Source: Promethearchaeota archaeon (lineage in GTDB: Archaea; Asgardarchaeota; Lokiarchaeia; Sigyniarchaeales; SOKP01). From it: 19,563 nt of DNA. The notes under the pieces were generated by a model. That model worked only from the letters and a program-made list of their open reading frames with translations. It made no database searches and was not told the DNA's origin. The DNA is taken from contig JAUWZT010000030.1 of assembly GCA_030615145.1 (NCBI GenBank), positions 1-19,563 on the forward strand, written 5' to 3'. Shown in pieces: positions 1-6,791 of this stretch; the stretch's first letter is position 1, and the number at the start of each line of letters is the position of its first letter. A program made the translations under genes and the position numbers.

Positions 1-1
1 G

Positions 2-193
2 AAGATATTATGGTATTGTGAATGGAAAAACAAATACAATATAAAAAGGAATTATAATCATAACCAAAAGGAGTTAGAGAAATTTGTTGAAAATACACAT
101 AACATTTCAAAAAGTATATTAAAGTATATACCAGATAAATCAACATTGGATAAATGGATATTAAATAAGAAGAGAGAGAAGAGAAAAAAATGA
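2..193 (+). CDS. C-terminal fragment of an unrecognised protein
   Basis: An open frame enters from the left edge and runs 63 codons to a TGA at 191-193, so only the C-terminus is visible. The translated tail is rich in lysine, asparagine and aromatic residues and ends in a strongly basic stretch (NKKREKRKK). I recognise no domain; a basic tail could suit a nucleic-acid-binding protein, but that is a guess. It converges on the gene at 199-819 with only five bases between the two stops. The fragment could also be a chance open frame in AT-rich DNA. Confidence 0.4.
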   Translation, partial: KILWYCEWKNKYNIKRNYNHNQKELEKFVENTHNISKSILKYIPDKSTLDKWILNKKREKRKK

Positions 194-198
194 TTTTT

Positions 199-819
199 TC
201 AATTAACCCTTATCTCGTTGCGATCCCAGTTCTTTAAAGCTTTACTGAAATAATTCGATGAAATTTGGCGTGCTATTTCAATTTTTTTTTCTGCTTCCAT
301 TTTTCTTATTTCTAGTTGCAATTTTTTATTTTTTCTGAGAAAAGCTTCTGCTTTTTTAAACTCTTCGCTAAATATATTCCTAATCCTATTAATATCTACT
401 TCTTTTAAAGCGTTATAATGTTTATCTATCCAATTACAGGTTGAGTCGATTGAGATTTCTAAATTAAAGGCATCAATACGTTTTAATGCTAAAGGATATG
501 CTTGGCATGCAAATGGTTTGGTTTCATGAACAGTACACCCTATTTTTGGATCATAAAAGACACAATGACCAAATGGCTCCAAAATAAAACGATAAGTTAA
601 TATAAGAATTTTTTTGTTTAAAATATCAGGAAAAACTAGATCTTCTTTTACTTTCAGAGGTATTTGCCTTTCTTCAGCGATCTTTATTAATCTATCAACC
701 TCTTCAGGGTATAATGGAATTCTTTTAATATAATTACTGTTATAACAACGGCGATTCTTCGGAAGTGAACAACATATCCCGCATTTTAGACATTCATATT
801 TAAGCTCAGTCAATTCCAA
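199..819 (-). CDS. YkgJ-type cysteine-cluster protein (UPF0153-like)
   Basis: A 206-aa protein with the CxxCxxCC signature near the N-terminus (YECLKCGICC). A second cysteine group follows: CVFYDP, then GCTVHETKPFACQAYPLAL. This spacing is typical of the YkgJ/UPF0153 family, predicted to bind zinc or an iron-sulfur cluster; the biochemical role is not established. The C-terminal third is charged and helical (residues about 140-190). The start is TTG at 819, preceded on the minus strand by AAGGT about seven bases upstream. No ATG lies between the start and the first cysteine. It is a single gene, convergent with the fragment at 2-193 and divergent from the PAC2 gene. Family assignment is strong; function is unknown. 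Confidence 0.85.
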   Translation of the reverse strand: MELTELKYECLKCGICCSLPKNRRCYNSNYIKRIPLYPEEVDRLIKIAEERQIPLKVKEDLVFPDILNKKILILTYRFILEPFGHCVFYDPKIGCTVHETKPFACQAYPLALKRIDAFNLEISIDSTCNWIDKHYNALKEVDINRIRNIFSEEFKKAEAFLRKNKKLQLEIRKMEAEKKIEIARQISSNYFSKALKNWDRNEIRVN

Positions 820-1013
820 AAAATTACCTTTTTCAGATGATATTGATATGAAATCCTCATTACATTTATAGATACCTTAGAAAATTAATTTATGTGATAT
901 TATTAATGTATTACTTTAACAGTAAATCATGAGTCTATTAGGATAACACATTGATTTAAAGACATAAAAAAGATTCTAATTATATCGTATAAACAATACT
1001 TAAGGTAAAAAAA

Positions 1014-1829
1014 TTGACTGAGTCTGGGATAAGGATTATTAAACATAATGATATTAAAGAAGAAGAATTCAAGGATCCAATTTGTATTTTAGGAATGCCA
1101 GGTATCGCTGATGTTGGAAAATTCGCTATAGATTCCTTAATTGGACAATTAGATGCCCAAAATTTTATGGATTTTATATTTGATGATTACCCCGCTGGAG
1201 CTATAGTTGATGATAGTCTATTATCAGCACCTAAAGCAGAAATTCTTTTTTGGAAAGATCCAAGTTATCGAAGAGATATTATTTTAATTACTGCAGATGC
1301 GCAAAGTTTAACACCTAAAGGCATATATAGAATTTCAAATTTTCTTACAGAGATAATATATCAATGTAAAATTAAGTTGATAATTGCTTTGGGAGCGTAT
1401 CCCGTAAATAGTCGCAAGATAAATCCAAAAATTCCAAAAATATATGCAAGTTCAACTAACCGAGAACTGTTAGATAATTTTTTATCAAAAAATAACTGTG
1501 AAAAAATCCAAAAAGGGGTTATTATTGGTGCTAATGGGTTAATCCCAACTTTAGCAAAAGCGAGATTTAATATAGACGGGATTGTTCTTTTGGCAGAAAC
1601 GGATAATATTGCGATGCTTAATGAGGATATCACCGATTTAAAAGCTTCAATAACACTCTTAGAAATGATTAAGAAATCTTTTATGTTACCAATTAAAAAG
1701 AAATATTCCCTTGATAATTTAGAAGATATTACAAAAAGTCTTCAAAGTAAAAGAGACCAATTAGAAAAAGATCTCGGTACATTTCAATTTGTTGATATTG
1801 ACGATAAGAGAAAATCACTATACATTTAA
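1014..1829 (+). CDS. PAC2 family protein (proteasome assembly chaperone 2-like)
   Basis: A 271-aa protein of the archaeal PAC2 (DUF75/COG2047-like) family. The N-terminal half has the expected alpha/beta core: strand-loop LGMPGIADVGKFAIDSLI near residues 27-44, then DIILITADAQSLTPKGIY and IIALGAYPV. GANGLIPTLAKARFNIDGI follows near residues 172-190. The last 40 residues look like a coiled coil (LEDITKSLQSKRDQLEKD). Eukaryotic PAC2 helps build the 20S proteasome alpha ring; most archaeal members are uncharacterised. The start is TTG at 1014, with AAGGT at 1002-1006 and an in-frame TAA at 990-992; the first ATG would remove conserved sequence. A T-rich run follows the stop. A possible PAC3/PAC4-like protein is encoded 4.3 kb away. 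Confidence 0.87.
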   Translation: MTESGIRIIKHNDIKEEEFKDPICILGMPGIADVGKFAIDSLIGQLDAQNFMDFIFDDYPAGAIVDDSLLSAPKAEILFWKDPSYRRDIILITADAQSLTPKGIYRISNFLTEIIYQCKIKLIIALGAYPVNSRKINPKIPKIYASSTNRELLDNFLSKNNCEKIQKGVIIGANGLIPTLAKARFNIDGIVLLAETDNIAMLNEDITDLKASITLLEMIKKSFMLPIKKKYSLDNLEDITKSLQSKRDQLEKDLGTFQFVDIDDKRKSLYI

Positions 1830-1928
1830 AATTATTTATTTTTTTACATTATTAATGTTTTTAGGAATTCTACTAACAACTTTAACTATTTGCGAAAAAT
1901 ATTTTAACTTTAATTCATTTTAAAAAAT

Positions 1929-2078
1929 ATGAAGTATGTTTGTGCTAGAAAAAGTTGTGGAAAAGAAGTCTCTAAAAAAGAATTAAACGCTCTTCCTGGA
2001 ATAAAATGTTCCCACTGTGGATTTCGCATCCTATACAAAAAACGCCCTGATGTTATTAAAAGAATTAAAGGGATATAA
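1929..2078 (+). CDS. rpoP: DNA-directed RNA polymerase subunit P (Rpo12/Rpb12-like)
   Basis: A 49-codon ORF from ATG 1929 to TAA 2076-2078. It encodes the small zinc-ribbon subunit P of archaeal RNA polymerase, homologous to eukaryotic Rpb12. The start MKYVCARKSCGKEV supplies the first cysteine pair; GIKCSHCGFRILYKKRPDV supplies the second pair plus the RILYKKRP block diagnostic of this family. The basic C-terminus (IKRIKGI) also fits. Length matches the usual 45-60 aa. In the polymerase this subunit helps assemble and stabilise the Rpo3/Rpo10/Rpo11 platform. It is convergent with the TFB gene, 29 bases away. Confidence 0.93.
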   Translation: MKYVCARKSCGKEVSKKELNALPGIKCSHCGFRILYKKRPDVIKRIKGI

Positions 2079-2107
2079 GACTTTATTAATTTGAAAGTAA
2101 GATTGTT

Positions 2108-3043
2108 TTAAATGGGATCTATGGATTCAAATCTCATATGATTTACAAGTTCTTTATATCTGTTCCGTATAGTAGCTTCAGTTACACCTGCTGCTAATGA
2201 GATCTCTTTTTGAGTTCGGCGTTCTCCTTCTTGTATCGCTGCTACATATAAAGCAGCACCCGCTAGACCAGTGGGTGCTTTTCCAGCAGTAATATGATAT
2301 TTTTTTGCTAATTTTAATAATTCTGCTGCTCGATTCTGAGTTCTTCCTGAAAGTTTTAATTCAGCACAAAATCTAGGGATAAAATTTATTGGAGAGGAAA
2401 CTTGAATATTTATTTTTAATTCAATTAGAATTAACCTATAACAACGAGCAATTTTTTTTTTATCGACTAGGGCAAATTCGATAAAATCATCCAAAGTTTT
2501 CGGAATATTATTCAACCTGCATGATAAATAAATGGAAGCTATCAACATTGCCTCAATAGATCTTCCTCTTATTAGATTTTTTTGAGCCATTTTTCTGTAT
2601 ATATGAGCAGCCGATTCTTTTAAGGCTTTGGACAGATTCAATTGAGAAGAAAAGCGATCTAACTCGTTCATAGCATAAGCTAAATTTCGATCTATTGATT
2701 TATTTGTCCTCGTTCTTACATGCCATTTTCTTAAGCGATATACTTCAGCTTTCATTTTTGGGCTGATACTTTTGCCGAACGCGTCTTTATTTTTCCACCC
2801 AATCATAGTGCTTAATCCTTTATCGTGAAGTGTCAAAGTTGTTGGCGCTCCTACTCTAACTTTTTTATTGGCTTCTTCTGAAGAGAAAGCTCTCCATTCA
2901 GGACCAGAATCAATGTTATTTTGGCTCAAAACTAAACCGCATACATTGCAAATTAACTCACCACGGGTGCTATCAGAAATCAGATTTGTGTTCCCACATT
3001 CTGGGCATAAATTTAAATTATTTTGAAGCATTGAAAGATCCAA
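2108..3043 (-). CDS. tfb: transcription initiation factor TFB (TFIIB homologue)
   Basis: A full-length 311-aa TFB, the archaeal TFIIB that binds TBP-TATA-BRE DNA and recruits RNA polymerase. An N-terminal zinc ribbon has Cys13, Cys16, Cys32 and Cys35 (CPEC...CNVC). The B-reader/linker region contains GPEWRAFSSEE and the conserved GAPTTLTLHDKGLSTMIGW. Two cyclin repeats follow (about 110-205 and 210-305), ending in the helix-turn-helix VTEATIRNRYKEL that contacts BRE. The frame opens at TTG 3043; an ATG four codons later (3031) is an equally plausible start and keeps every motif. A TTTAAAAG element at about 3097-3104 on the minus strand is a candidate TATA box. This is the intact general factor; a divergent copy lies at 18175. 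Confidence 0.95.
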   Translation of the reverse strand: MDLSMLQNNLNLCPECGNTNLISDSTRGELICNVCGLVLSQNNIDSGPEWRAFSSEEANKKVRVGAPTTLTLHDKGLSTMIGWKNKDAFGKSISPKMKAEVYRLRKWHVRTRTNKSIDRNLAYAMNELDRFSSQLNLSKALKESAAHIYRKMAQKNLIRGRSIEAMLIASIYLSCRLNNIPKTLDDFIEFALVDKKKIARCYRLILIELKINIQVSSPINFIPRFCAELKLSGRTQNRAAELLKLAKKYHITAGKAPTGLAGAALYVAAIQEGERRTQKEISLAAGVTEATIRNRYKELVNHMRFESIDPI

Positions 3044-3171
3044 TTACTTATACCCACATATATTTCAATTCCTTAATTTCTATAATTAAAGTCATACTTT
3101 TAAATGTTTGCGTTTTTAGGATTTATCAGTTAATAAAAATCACATTTTAAAATTTTTGTTTTTAATATTTC

Positions 3172-3189
3172 ACCGAAAAATTTTAATAA
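3172..3189 (+). promoter_or_regulatory. BRE/TATA promoter of the zinc-finger gene, probably leaderless
   Basis: ACCGAAAAA followed by TTTTAATAA resembles an archaeal purine-rich BRE plus TATA box. It sits 23-31 bases before the ATG at 3212, so transcription would begin at or next to the start codon. No Shine-Dalgarno sequence is present, consistent with a leaderless mRNA. The call rests on consensus and spacing only. Confidence 0.5.
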
Positions 3190-3211
3190 GTTATATTTTT
3201 CTGATTATATA

Positions 3212-3682
3212 ATGCGACATTTTTATAAAAGTCACGGTAAGCATTGTTATCTTCGATCTTTTCAGACATCTTGCAGAAAGTGTGGCGCAGATGTGTTGTA
3301 TTGGGAATGCACTCATGGAAGTAAAATTTTTTTTGAGTACCCACCTTATGGAAAATTGCGAAGGCATTATTGTCGGAAAATTAATGGATTATCACATAAA
3401 AGAAAAATTTTTCCAGTTGTTGTTAAAAAACCTAAAGGTCTTTTGGAAAACCCATATTTTAGTTGCCCAGTGTGTGGGAAATTATTTAGAAAAGAAATCT
3501 ATTTAAAAGATCATCTAAATGAACTAAAAAAAAATGATTCCAAGCATAAATTATTTTTTCATAATAAAATAATGTTTAAAAATAAATTTAACGATGATAT
3601 GAATAAATTAAAAACTGAAAAGAATAAATTTAAAGATAAACCTAGGTTTGGGAGAATTAATATAAGGGCATCAAAAAAATAA
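3212..3682 (+). CDS. C2H2 zinc-finger protein of unknown function
   Basis: A 156-aa protein with two apparent zinc-binding regions. The N-terminal part (residues 1-55) carries several histidines and cysteines (HGKHCY, SCRKCGADVLYWECTHGS, RRHYC), with a CxxC pair at its centre. Residues about 89-116 form a finger close to the C2H2 pattern: CPVCGKLFRKEIYLKDHL followed by a histidine about ten residues later. The C-terminal 40 residues are lysine-rich and probably disordered, which suits nucleic-acid binding. It is divergent from TFB across 168 bases. I do not recognise a named family; a DNA- or RNA-binding role is inference. Confidence 0.75.
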   Translation: MRHFYKSHGKHCYLRSFQTSCRKCGADVLYWECTHGSKIFFEYPPYGKLRRHYCRKINGLSHKRKIFPVVVKKPKGLLENPYFSCPVCGKLFRKEIYLKDHLNELKKNDSKHKLFFHNKIMFKNKFNDDMNKLKTEKNKFKDKPRFGRINIRASKK

Positions 3683-3789
3683 AATACGAACCCATAACAT
3701 TTTAATAAAAATTTTATAATTATATTTATACTAATATATTATTATTAATTCTTCACTAGGATATATAAATCTAAAAAATTGAGGAAAAA

Positions 3790-4398
3790 ATGCCAACTGA
3801 TCCTGAAACTGTTATTTATAATTTATTGCAAAAAGATCCCAGTATTATAGCTGCTGCTGTAATTCAAGGAAGAGATAACATTCTTTACTCAACAGATAAC
3901 TGGGACGTTAGCCCTGATATTGCTAAAGTTATTTCAAGTTGGAGCAGCTTAAACGCTCCGTTTATCATGATTTCTGGTGTGAAATATTCTGTGCTTCAAT
4001 GTACATCAGAAAGGATGGTAGCTACTTCAATTCGGGGCGAAGGACACATAATTGGAGCAAAAGATGAAGAACACAAAATACTAATATACCTTGAACCAGA
4101 TGGTGAACCTATGGGAGCAACGATGGATACAGCAAGAGCAATTTCAGAGTTAAGTACAAAACAAGCTTATGTGGATACTAATACTCAATTTAGTGGAAGC
4201 GGTGTACCCCCTGCGCCTGTTGCAGGAAAAAGTATAGATCCTCAATTAAAAGGGGAAATTCAGTCTTTCTTAGAATGGATTAAAGATGGCGAGGGACTTT
4301 CAGGATATATTAATTATTATCTTCAACAAAATAACGCCCAAATCATATCCGAACTTTCAAAAATATATAACGAGTTAAGACAAATATTTGGAGTGTAA
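3790..4398 (+). CDS. roadblock/LC7- or profilin-like domain protein
   Basis: A 202-aa protein. Residues about 1-115 alternate strands and helices in the order expected of the small roadblock/profilin fold: SIIAAAVIQGRDNILYSTD, a helix, APFIMISGVKYSVLQCTSER, then EGHIIGAKDEEHKILIYL and a closing helix. Roadblock proteins are common in Asgard archaea and often partner small GTPases; that link is family knowledge and is not shown here. A glycine/proline linker (SGSGVPPAPVAG, about 136-147) precedes a C-terminal helical segment. No signal peptide or membrane segment is present. The ATG at 3790 follows GAGGAAAAA, a usable ribosome-binding site. Fold assignment is moderate, and profilin versus roadblock cannot be separated by eye. 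Confidence 0.6.
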   Translation: MPTDPETVIYNLLQKDPSIIAAAVIQGRDNILYSTDNWDVSPDIAKVISSWSSLNAPFIMISGVKYSVLQCTSERMVATSIRGEGHIIGAKDEEHKILIYLEPDGEPMGATMDTARAISELSTKQAYVDTNTQFSGSGVPPAPVAGKSIDPQLKGEIQSFLEWIKDGEGLSGYINYYLQQNNAQIISELSKIYNELRQIFGV

Positions 4399-4424
4399 TT
4401 TGACATTTAACTATAGTCATATTA

Positions 4425-4568
4425 TTGGAAAGTTCTCAGAAAAAACATAAAAACAATCAAAAATCTTCAAAAAGTAATGACAAATACCTCTCTCCAACAA
4501 ATTACCTTCCAAAAATCAAAATTGCAATGAGCGATGAAAAGTGGTTAAACAACCAAAAAAAAAGTTAG
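4425..4568 (+). other. 47-codon ORF possibly forming the N-terminus of the 4541 gene
   Basis: A TTG-initiated open frame ends at TAG 4566-4568, directly after nine consecutive A (4555-4563). Its product has a polar lysine/asparagine-rich start and then a more ordered part (KYLSPTNYLPKIKIAMSDEKW). A -1 slip, or one extra A, in the A9 run joins it in phase to the gene at 4541 and gives one protein of about 168 aa. It could equally be a chance ORF in A-rich leader DNA. Confidence 0.3.
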
Positions 4569-4930
4569 AAAAAAGAAAATCAGCGTATATAACAGAGGAG
4601 GATTTAGAAATGGATATTCCTTTAGTTCCTGAAGCACCAAAAAAGTTAACAGTTAATTCTCGAGGTCTTTCTACTGACTTGCTTATTGAAATGAAAAAGC
4701 TTGAATCGGAAAAAGTAAAAGTAGTTTTAGTTAATTGTGAACGGTGTAAAAAAATAATCCCCGTGCCAATTCCAAAGAATTTTATATCAAAGTCAAAGCT
4801 ACCTGTTGTTCCCATAAGTTATATTCACAAAAACCCTCAAAATAAAGATCAACATTGTATCACTCTTCATGTTGATCATGATTTTGATATACGTCGGCAA
4901 CGTATATCAGATGTTGTTTTTTCTCCTTAG
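4541..4930 (+). CDS. conserved-looking CxxC protein, function unknown
   Basis: A 129-aa product from GTG 4541. An in-frame TGA at 4535-4537 precludes an earlier start in this frame. The N-terminus is lysine-rich. The C-terminal 60 residues look folded: VLVNCERCKKIIPVPIPKN contains a CxxC pair, followed by LPVVPISYIH and HCITLHVDHDFDIRRQRISD. I recognise no named domain. A 47-codon ORF in the preceding frame (4425-4568, TTG start) overlaps the first nine codons across a run of nine A (4555-4563). The two frames may be one protein separated by a single-base slip. It lies downstream of the roadblock-like gene on the same strand, 142 bases away. Confidence 0.6.
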   Translation: MVKQPKKKLEKRKSAYITEEDLEMDIPLVPEAPKKLTVNSRGLSTDLLIEMKKLESEKVKVVLVNCERCKKIIPVPIPKNFISKSKLPVVPISYIHKNPQNKDQHCITLHVDHDFDIRRQRISDVVFSP

Positions 4931-4939
4931 TAATTATAT

Positions 4940-5161
4940 TCACATTAAAATAGTAACGACCACGATAATAAAAGGAATTAAAAATAATAGACAAATAAAA
5001 GCAATAAAACTATTTCTCCACTTTAAATCGTTAGGATTAAGAATTGCATTGCAATTTTCACAATATTTCTGATTTGGGTCAATTATTTCACTATCGCAAT
5101 TATAACATCGTGTTAGCGCATGATTCTTTTTAATAGTAGAATTGTGTTTAGACCTAGACAT
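4940..5161 (-). CDS. small zinc-ribbon protein with C-terminal membrane anchor
   Basis: A 73-aa protein. A basic, polar N-terminus is followed by a four-cysteine ribbon: CYNCDSEIIDPNQKYCENC, residues 19-37. After a short linker the last 25 residues are a single hydrophobic helix (FIAFICLLFLIPFIIVVVTIL), giving a tail-anchored layout with the ribbon presumably in the cytoplasm. The ATG at 5161 gives a compact, complete protein. It is convergent with the 4541 gene. No enzymatic motif is present. A similar ribbon-plus-anchor protein lies at 6792-7019. Confidence 0.7.
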   Translation of the reverse strand: MSRSKHNSTIKKNHALTRCYNCDSEIIDPNQKYCENCNAILNPNDLKWRNSFIAFICLLFLIPFIIVVVTILM

Positions 5162-5275
5162 TAAAATTCAAAGATTTATATAATTTAATAGAATTAAAAA
5201 AATGCTGTAAGCTATATTATATAATTCTCAATTTAAATAAAATTATAAATTCATTGTTTAATTGGTGAGTAATCG

Positions 5276-6088
5276 ATTTCGGGTTATATAGGTAAAAGAA
5301 TTAGATTAGAACGAATTTTTAATAGGGAAACAAATAAGACGATCATAATTCCTATGGACCATGGATTAACTGTAGGTCCTATTAAAGGAATTAAAAGAAA
5401 CTTAGGAGAAATGGTAAACAAAATAGCTTTAGGAGGCGCAAATGCTGTTTTAGGGCATATAGGGATTCCATTATACGCCCATAGAGGATATGGTCCAGAT
5501 ATTGGCTTAATTTTACATTTATCTGGTTCAACCTCTCTAAGTCCCGAGTCAAATTATAAGGTATTAGTAAATAACGTATTAGACGCAGTAAAATTAGGAG
5601 CCGATGGTGTATCTTTGCATATTAATATTGGAACAAAGGCAGATCCAGAAATGCTAGAAATTTTAGGAGTAGTTTCACGTGAATGCCGAGAGTTTGGAAT
5701 GCCCCTTTTGGCTATGATGTATCCTAGAGGGGAAAATATCGAAAATGAAAACGATGTTGAGGTCGTTAAAATAGCAGTAAGAGTCGCTGCTGAACTAGGG
5801 GCAGATATTGTGAAAACTAATTGGACGGGAGACCCTGATTCTTTTAGTGAAGTAGTTGAGGGGTGCATGGCACCAGTAATTATCGCGGGAGGAGTTAAAG
5901 CGGGGATTAAAGAACTTTTGGAAATAACTAAGCAATCCATAGATGTTGGAGGAGCTGGAGTTGCCTATGGAAGAAATGTATTTCAAGCGGATAATCCTAC
6001 AAAAGTTGTGAAAGCGCTTTATCTAATTGTTCATAAAAATTATGAAGTAGAAGAAGCCATTAAAGAAACAAACATAAAAGGTCTTTAA
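5276..6088 (+). CDS. 2-amino-3,7-dideoxy-D-threo-hept-6-ulosonate synthase (AroA'-like class I aldolase)
   Basis: A class I aldolase of the archaeal AroA'/DhnA type (COG1830), a TIM barrel making the first intermediate of the alternative archaeal shikimate route. Visible landmarks are RLERIFNRETNKTIIIPMDHG, then AHRGYGPDIGLILHLSGSTSL, AMMYPRG and GADIVKTNWTGD. Counting from 5276, the presumed catalytic residues are Asp28, Tyr149 and Schiff-base Lys180, four to five positions from Asp33/Tyr153/Lys184 of MJ0400. The first ATG (5354) would delete the first barrel strand and conserved N-terminus. The in-frame TAA at 5270-5272 leaves only ATT 5276 (GGTGA at 5264-5268, seven-base spacer) or ATA 5288 as starts. 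From 5276 the product is 270 aa, close to MJ0400's 273. A fructose-bisphosphate aldolase activity cannot be excluded. Confidence 0.83.
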   Translation: MSGYIGKRIRLERIFNRETNKTIIIPMDHGLTVGPIKGIKRNLGEMVNKIALGGANAVLGHIGIPLYAHRGYGPDIGLILHLSGSTSLSPESNYKVLVNNVLDAVKLGADGVSLHINIGTKADPEMLEILGVVSRECREFGMPLLAMMYPRGENIENENDVEVVKIAVRVAAELGADIVKTNWTGDPDSFSEVVEGCMAPVIIAGGVKAGIKELLEITKQSIDVGGAGVAYGRNVFQADNPTKVVKALYLIVHKNYEVEEAIKETNIKGL

Positions 6089-6127
6089 AACGCAAATTTA
6101 TTAAATCAATAATAGTATTTATAAGAA

Positions 6128-6496
6128 ATGAAACCTATAATCGAAAAAACAAAAGAGATTGATAAGATTAAGATTTATTTATCGCTTTTTAAATTGCAAA
6201 AAAGTTATCTCTTACTTATCTCTGATCAGGAAAACAGAGGTATCGGAAATGTAACTTTAGGAAGCCCACCTACAATTGAAGGAATGAAAGCGTCATCAGT
6301 TACACATCAGTTATTCGGAGTCCAAAGAAAATTATTAAGTAAAATTATTGTTGAAAAAACATCTTCTTATCTTAATGCCCCAGTATTATTGTTGTTGTTT
6401 TTAAAATCAGTAGAAAATGAAAATGAGATCGTAAAAACGCTGATCTTATTCTTAAATGAAGCGTTAAATGAAATCTCTAACAATACTGATAAATAA
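6128..6496 (+). CDS. possible PAC3/PAC4-like proteasome assembly chaperone
   Basis: A 122-aa protein. Predicted order is beta strands (KIKIYLSLFKLQKSYLLLIS), a glycine-rich turn (NRGIGNVTLGSPP), and an amphipathic helix (QRKLLSKIIVEKTSSYL). A hydrophobic strand (APVLLLLFLK) and a final helix follow. This resembles the small PAC3/PAC4 fold, where a helix followed by the strand of the 'gk-vf-S' block is typical, but similarity is weak by eye. A PAC2 homologue at 1014 makes the idea attractive. It follows the aldolase gene by 39 bases and may be cotranscribed with it. Alternative: an unrelated Asgard-specific small protein. Confidence 0.45.
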   Translation: MKPIIEKTKEIDKIKIYLSLFKLQKSYLLLISDQENRGIGNVTLGSPPTIEGMKASSVTHQLFGVQRKLLSKIIVEKTSSYLNAPVLLLLFLKSVENENEIVKTLILFLNEALNEISNNTDK

Positions 6497-6586
6497 TTAA
6501 AGAGGTTGAAATAAGACCTATTTTTAAGAGAAAAAATGCAGAGAAGGGGATTTGAACCCCTGTAGACCTATGTCAATGGATCTTGA

Positions 6587-6626
6587 GTGTGGTTCAAAAA
6601 CGCAAAAGATTATGGTTTTTGAAAAT
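6587..6626 (-). other. anticodon-loop intron of tRNA-Leu (40 nt)
   Basis: The intron lies at about position 32/33, before the conserved U33 and anticodon CAA. A perfect nine-base-pair stem, TTCAAAAAC/GTTTTTGAA, closes most of it. Placement is set by the flanking stem ATGGA/TCCAT and by U33. Site 37/38, the canonical position, would not leave a proper anticodon loop here. Confidence 0.7.
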
Positions 6627-6636
6627 GTCCATCACC

Positions 6637-6677
6637 GGTTGCCGCTTTATTATTCCTTATTTAGAAATAATTCTTGC
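6637..6677 (-). other. D-arm intron of tRNA-Leu (41 nt)
   Basis: This segment separates D-loop sequence (AAGCCAGGTCAAA) from the 3' half of the D stem (GGTG). It contains a six-base-pair hairpin, ATTATT/AATAAT, with short unpaired flanks and a GC/GC clamp, consistent with a relaxed bulge-helix-bulge splice site. The junction can shift one base without changing the spliced product. The D arm is a non-canonical intron position; the usual archaeal site is 37/38. Confidence 0.7.
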
Positions 6678-6725
6678 TTTGACCTGGCTTGGTTATCTCT
6701 GCTCTATTTTAATTTTTTATTATCT

Positions 6726-6733
6726 CTTATATA
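6726..6733 (-). promoter_or_regulatory. TATA box of tRNA-Leu
   Basis: TATATAAG on the minus strand is centred about 28 bases before the mature 5' end at 6702. That is the spacing expected of an archaeal TATA element for a tRNA transcript starting at or just before the mature end. Only consensus and distance support it. Confidence 0.4.
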
Positions 6734-6791
6734 TTTTGTAATGATAAGTATAATTTAGTAATTTTTTGAAGATGAGGTGATATTCACATTA

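Larger units (their letters stand above)
6537..6702 (-). tRNA. tRNA-Leu(CAA), two introns
   Basis: Read on the minus strand from 6702. The acceptor 5' strand GCAGAGA pairs exactly with TCTCTGC, followed by discriminator A (6537). The T arm is AGGGG-TTCAAAT-CCCCT. The class II variable arm has a GAC/GTC stem. The anticodon stem ATGGA/TCCAT encloses loop CTCAAGA, giving anticodon CAA for Leu codon UUG. The D stem ACC/GGT only forms after removing 41 bases (6637-6677), and the anticodon loop only after removing 40 (6587-6626). The spliced product is 85 nt, normal for tRNA-Leu. CCA is not encoded. Discriminator A and the long variable arm support Leu over Ser. Confidence 0.9.

Noticed and set aside
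5354..6088. Start of the AroA'-type aldolase at the first ATG, 5354
   Set aside because: It would remove the conserved segment ending in MDHG and the first barrel strand; the frame upstream to 5276 encodes recognisable family sequence.
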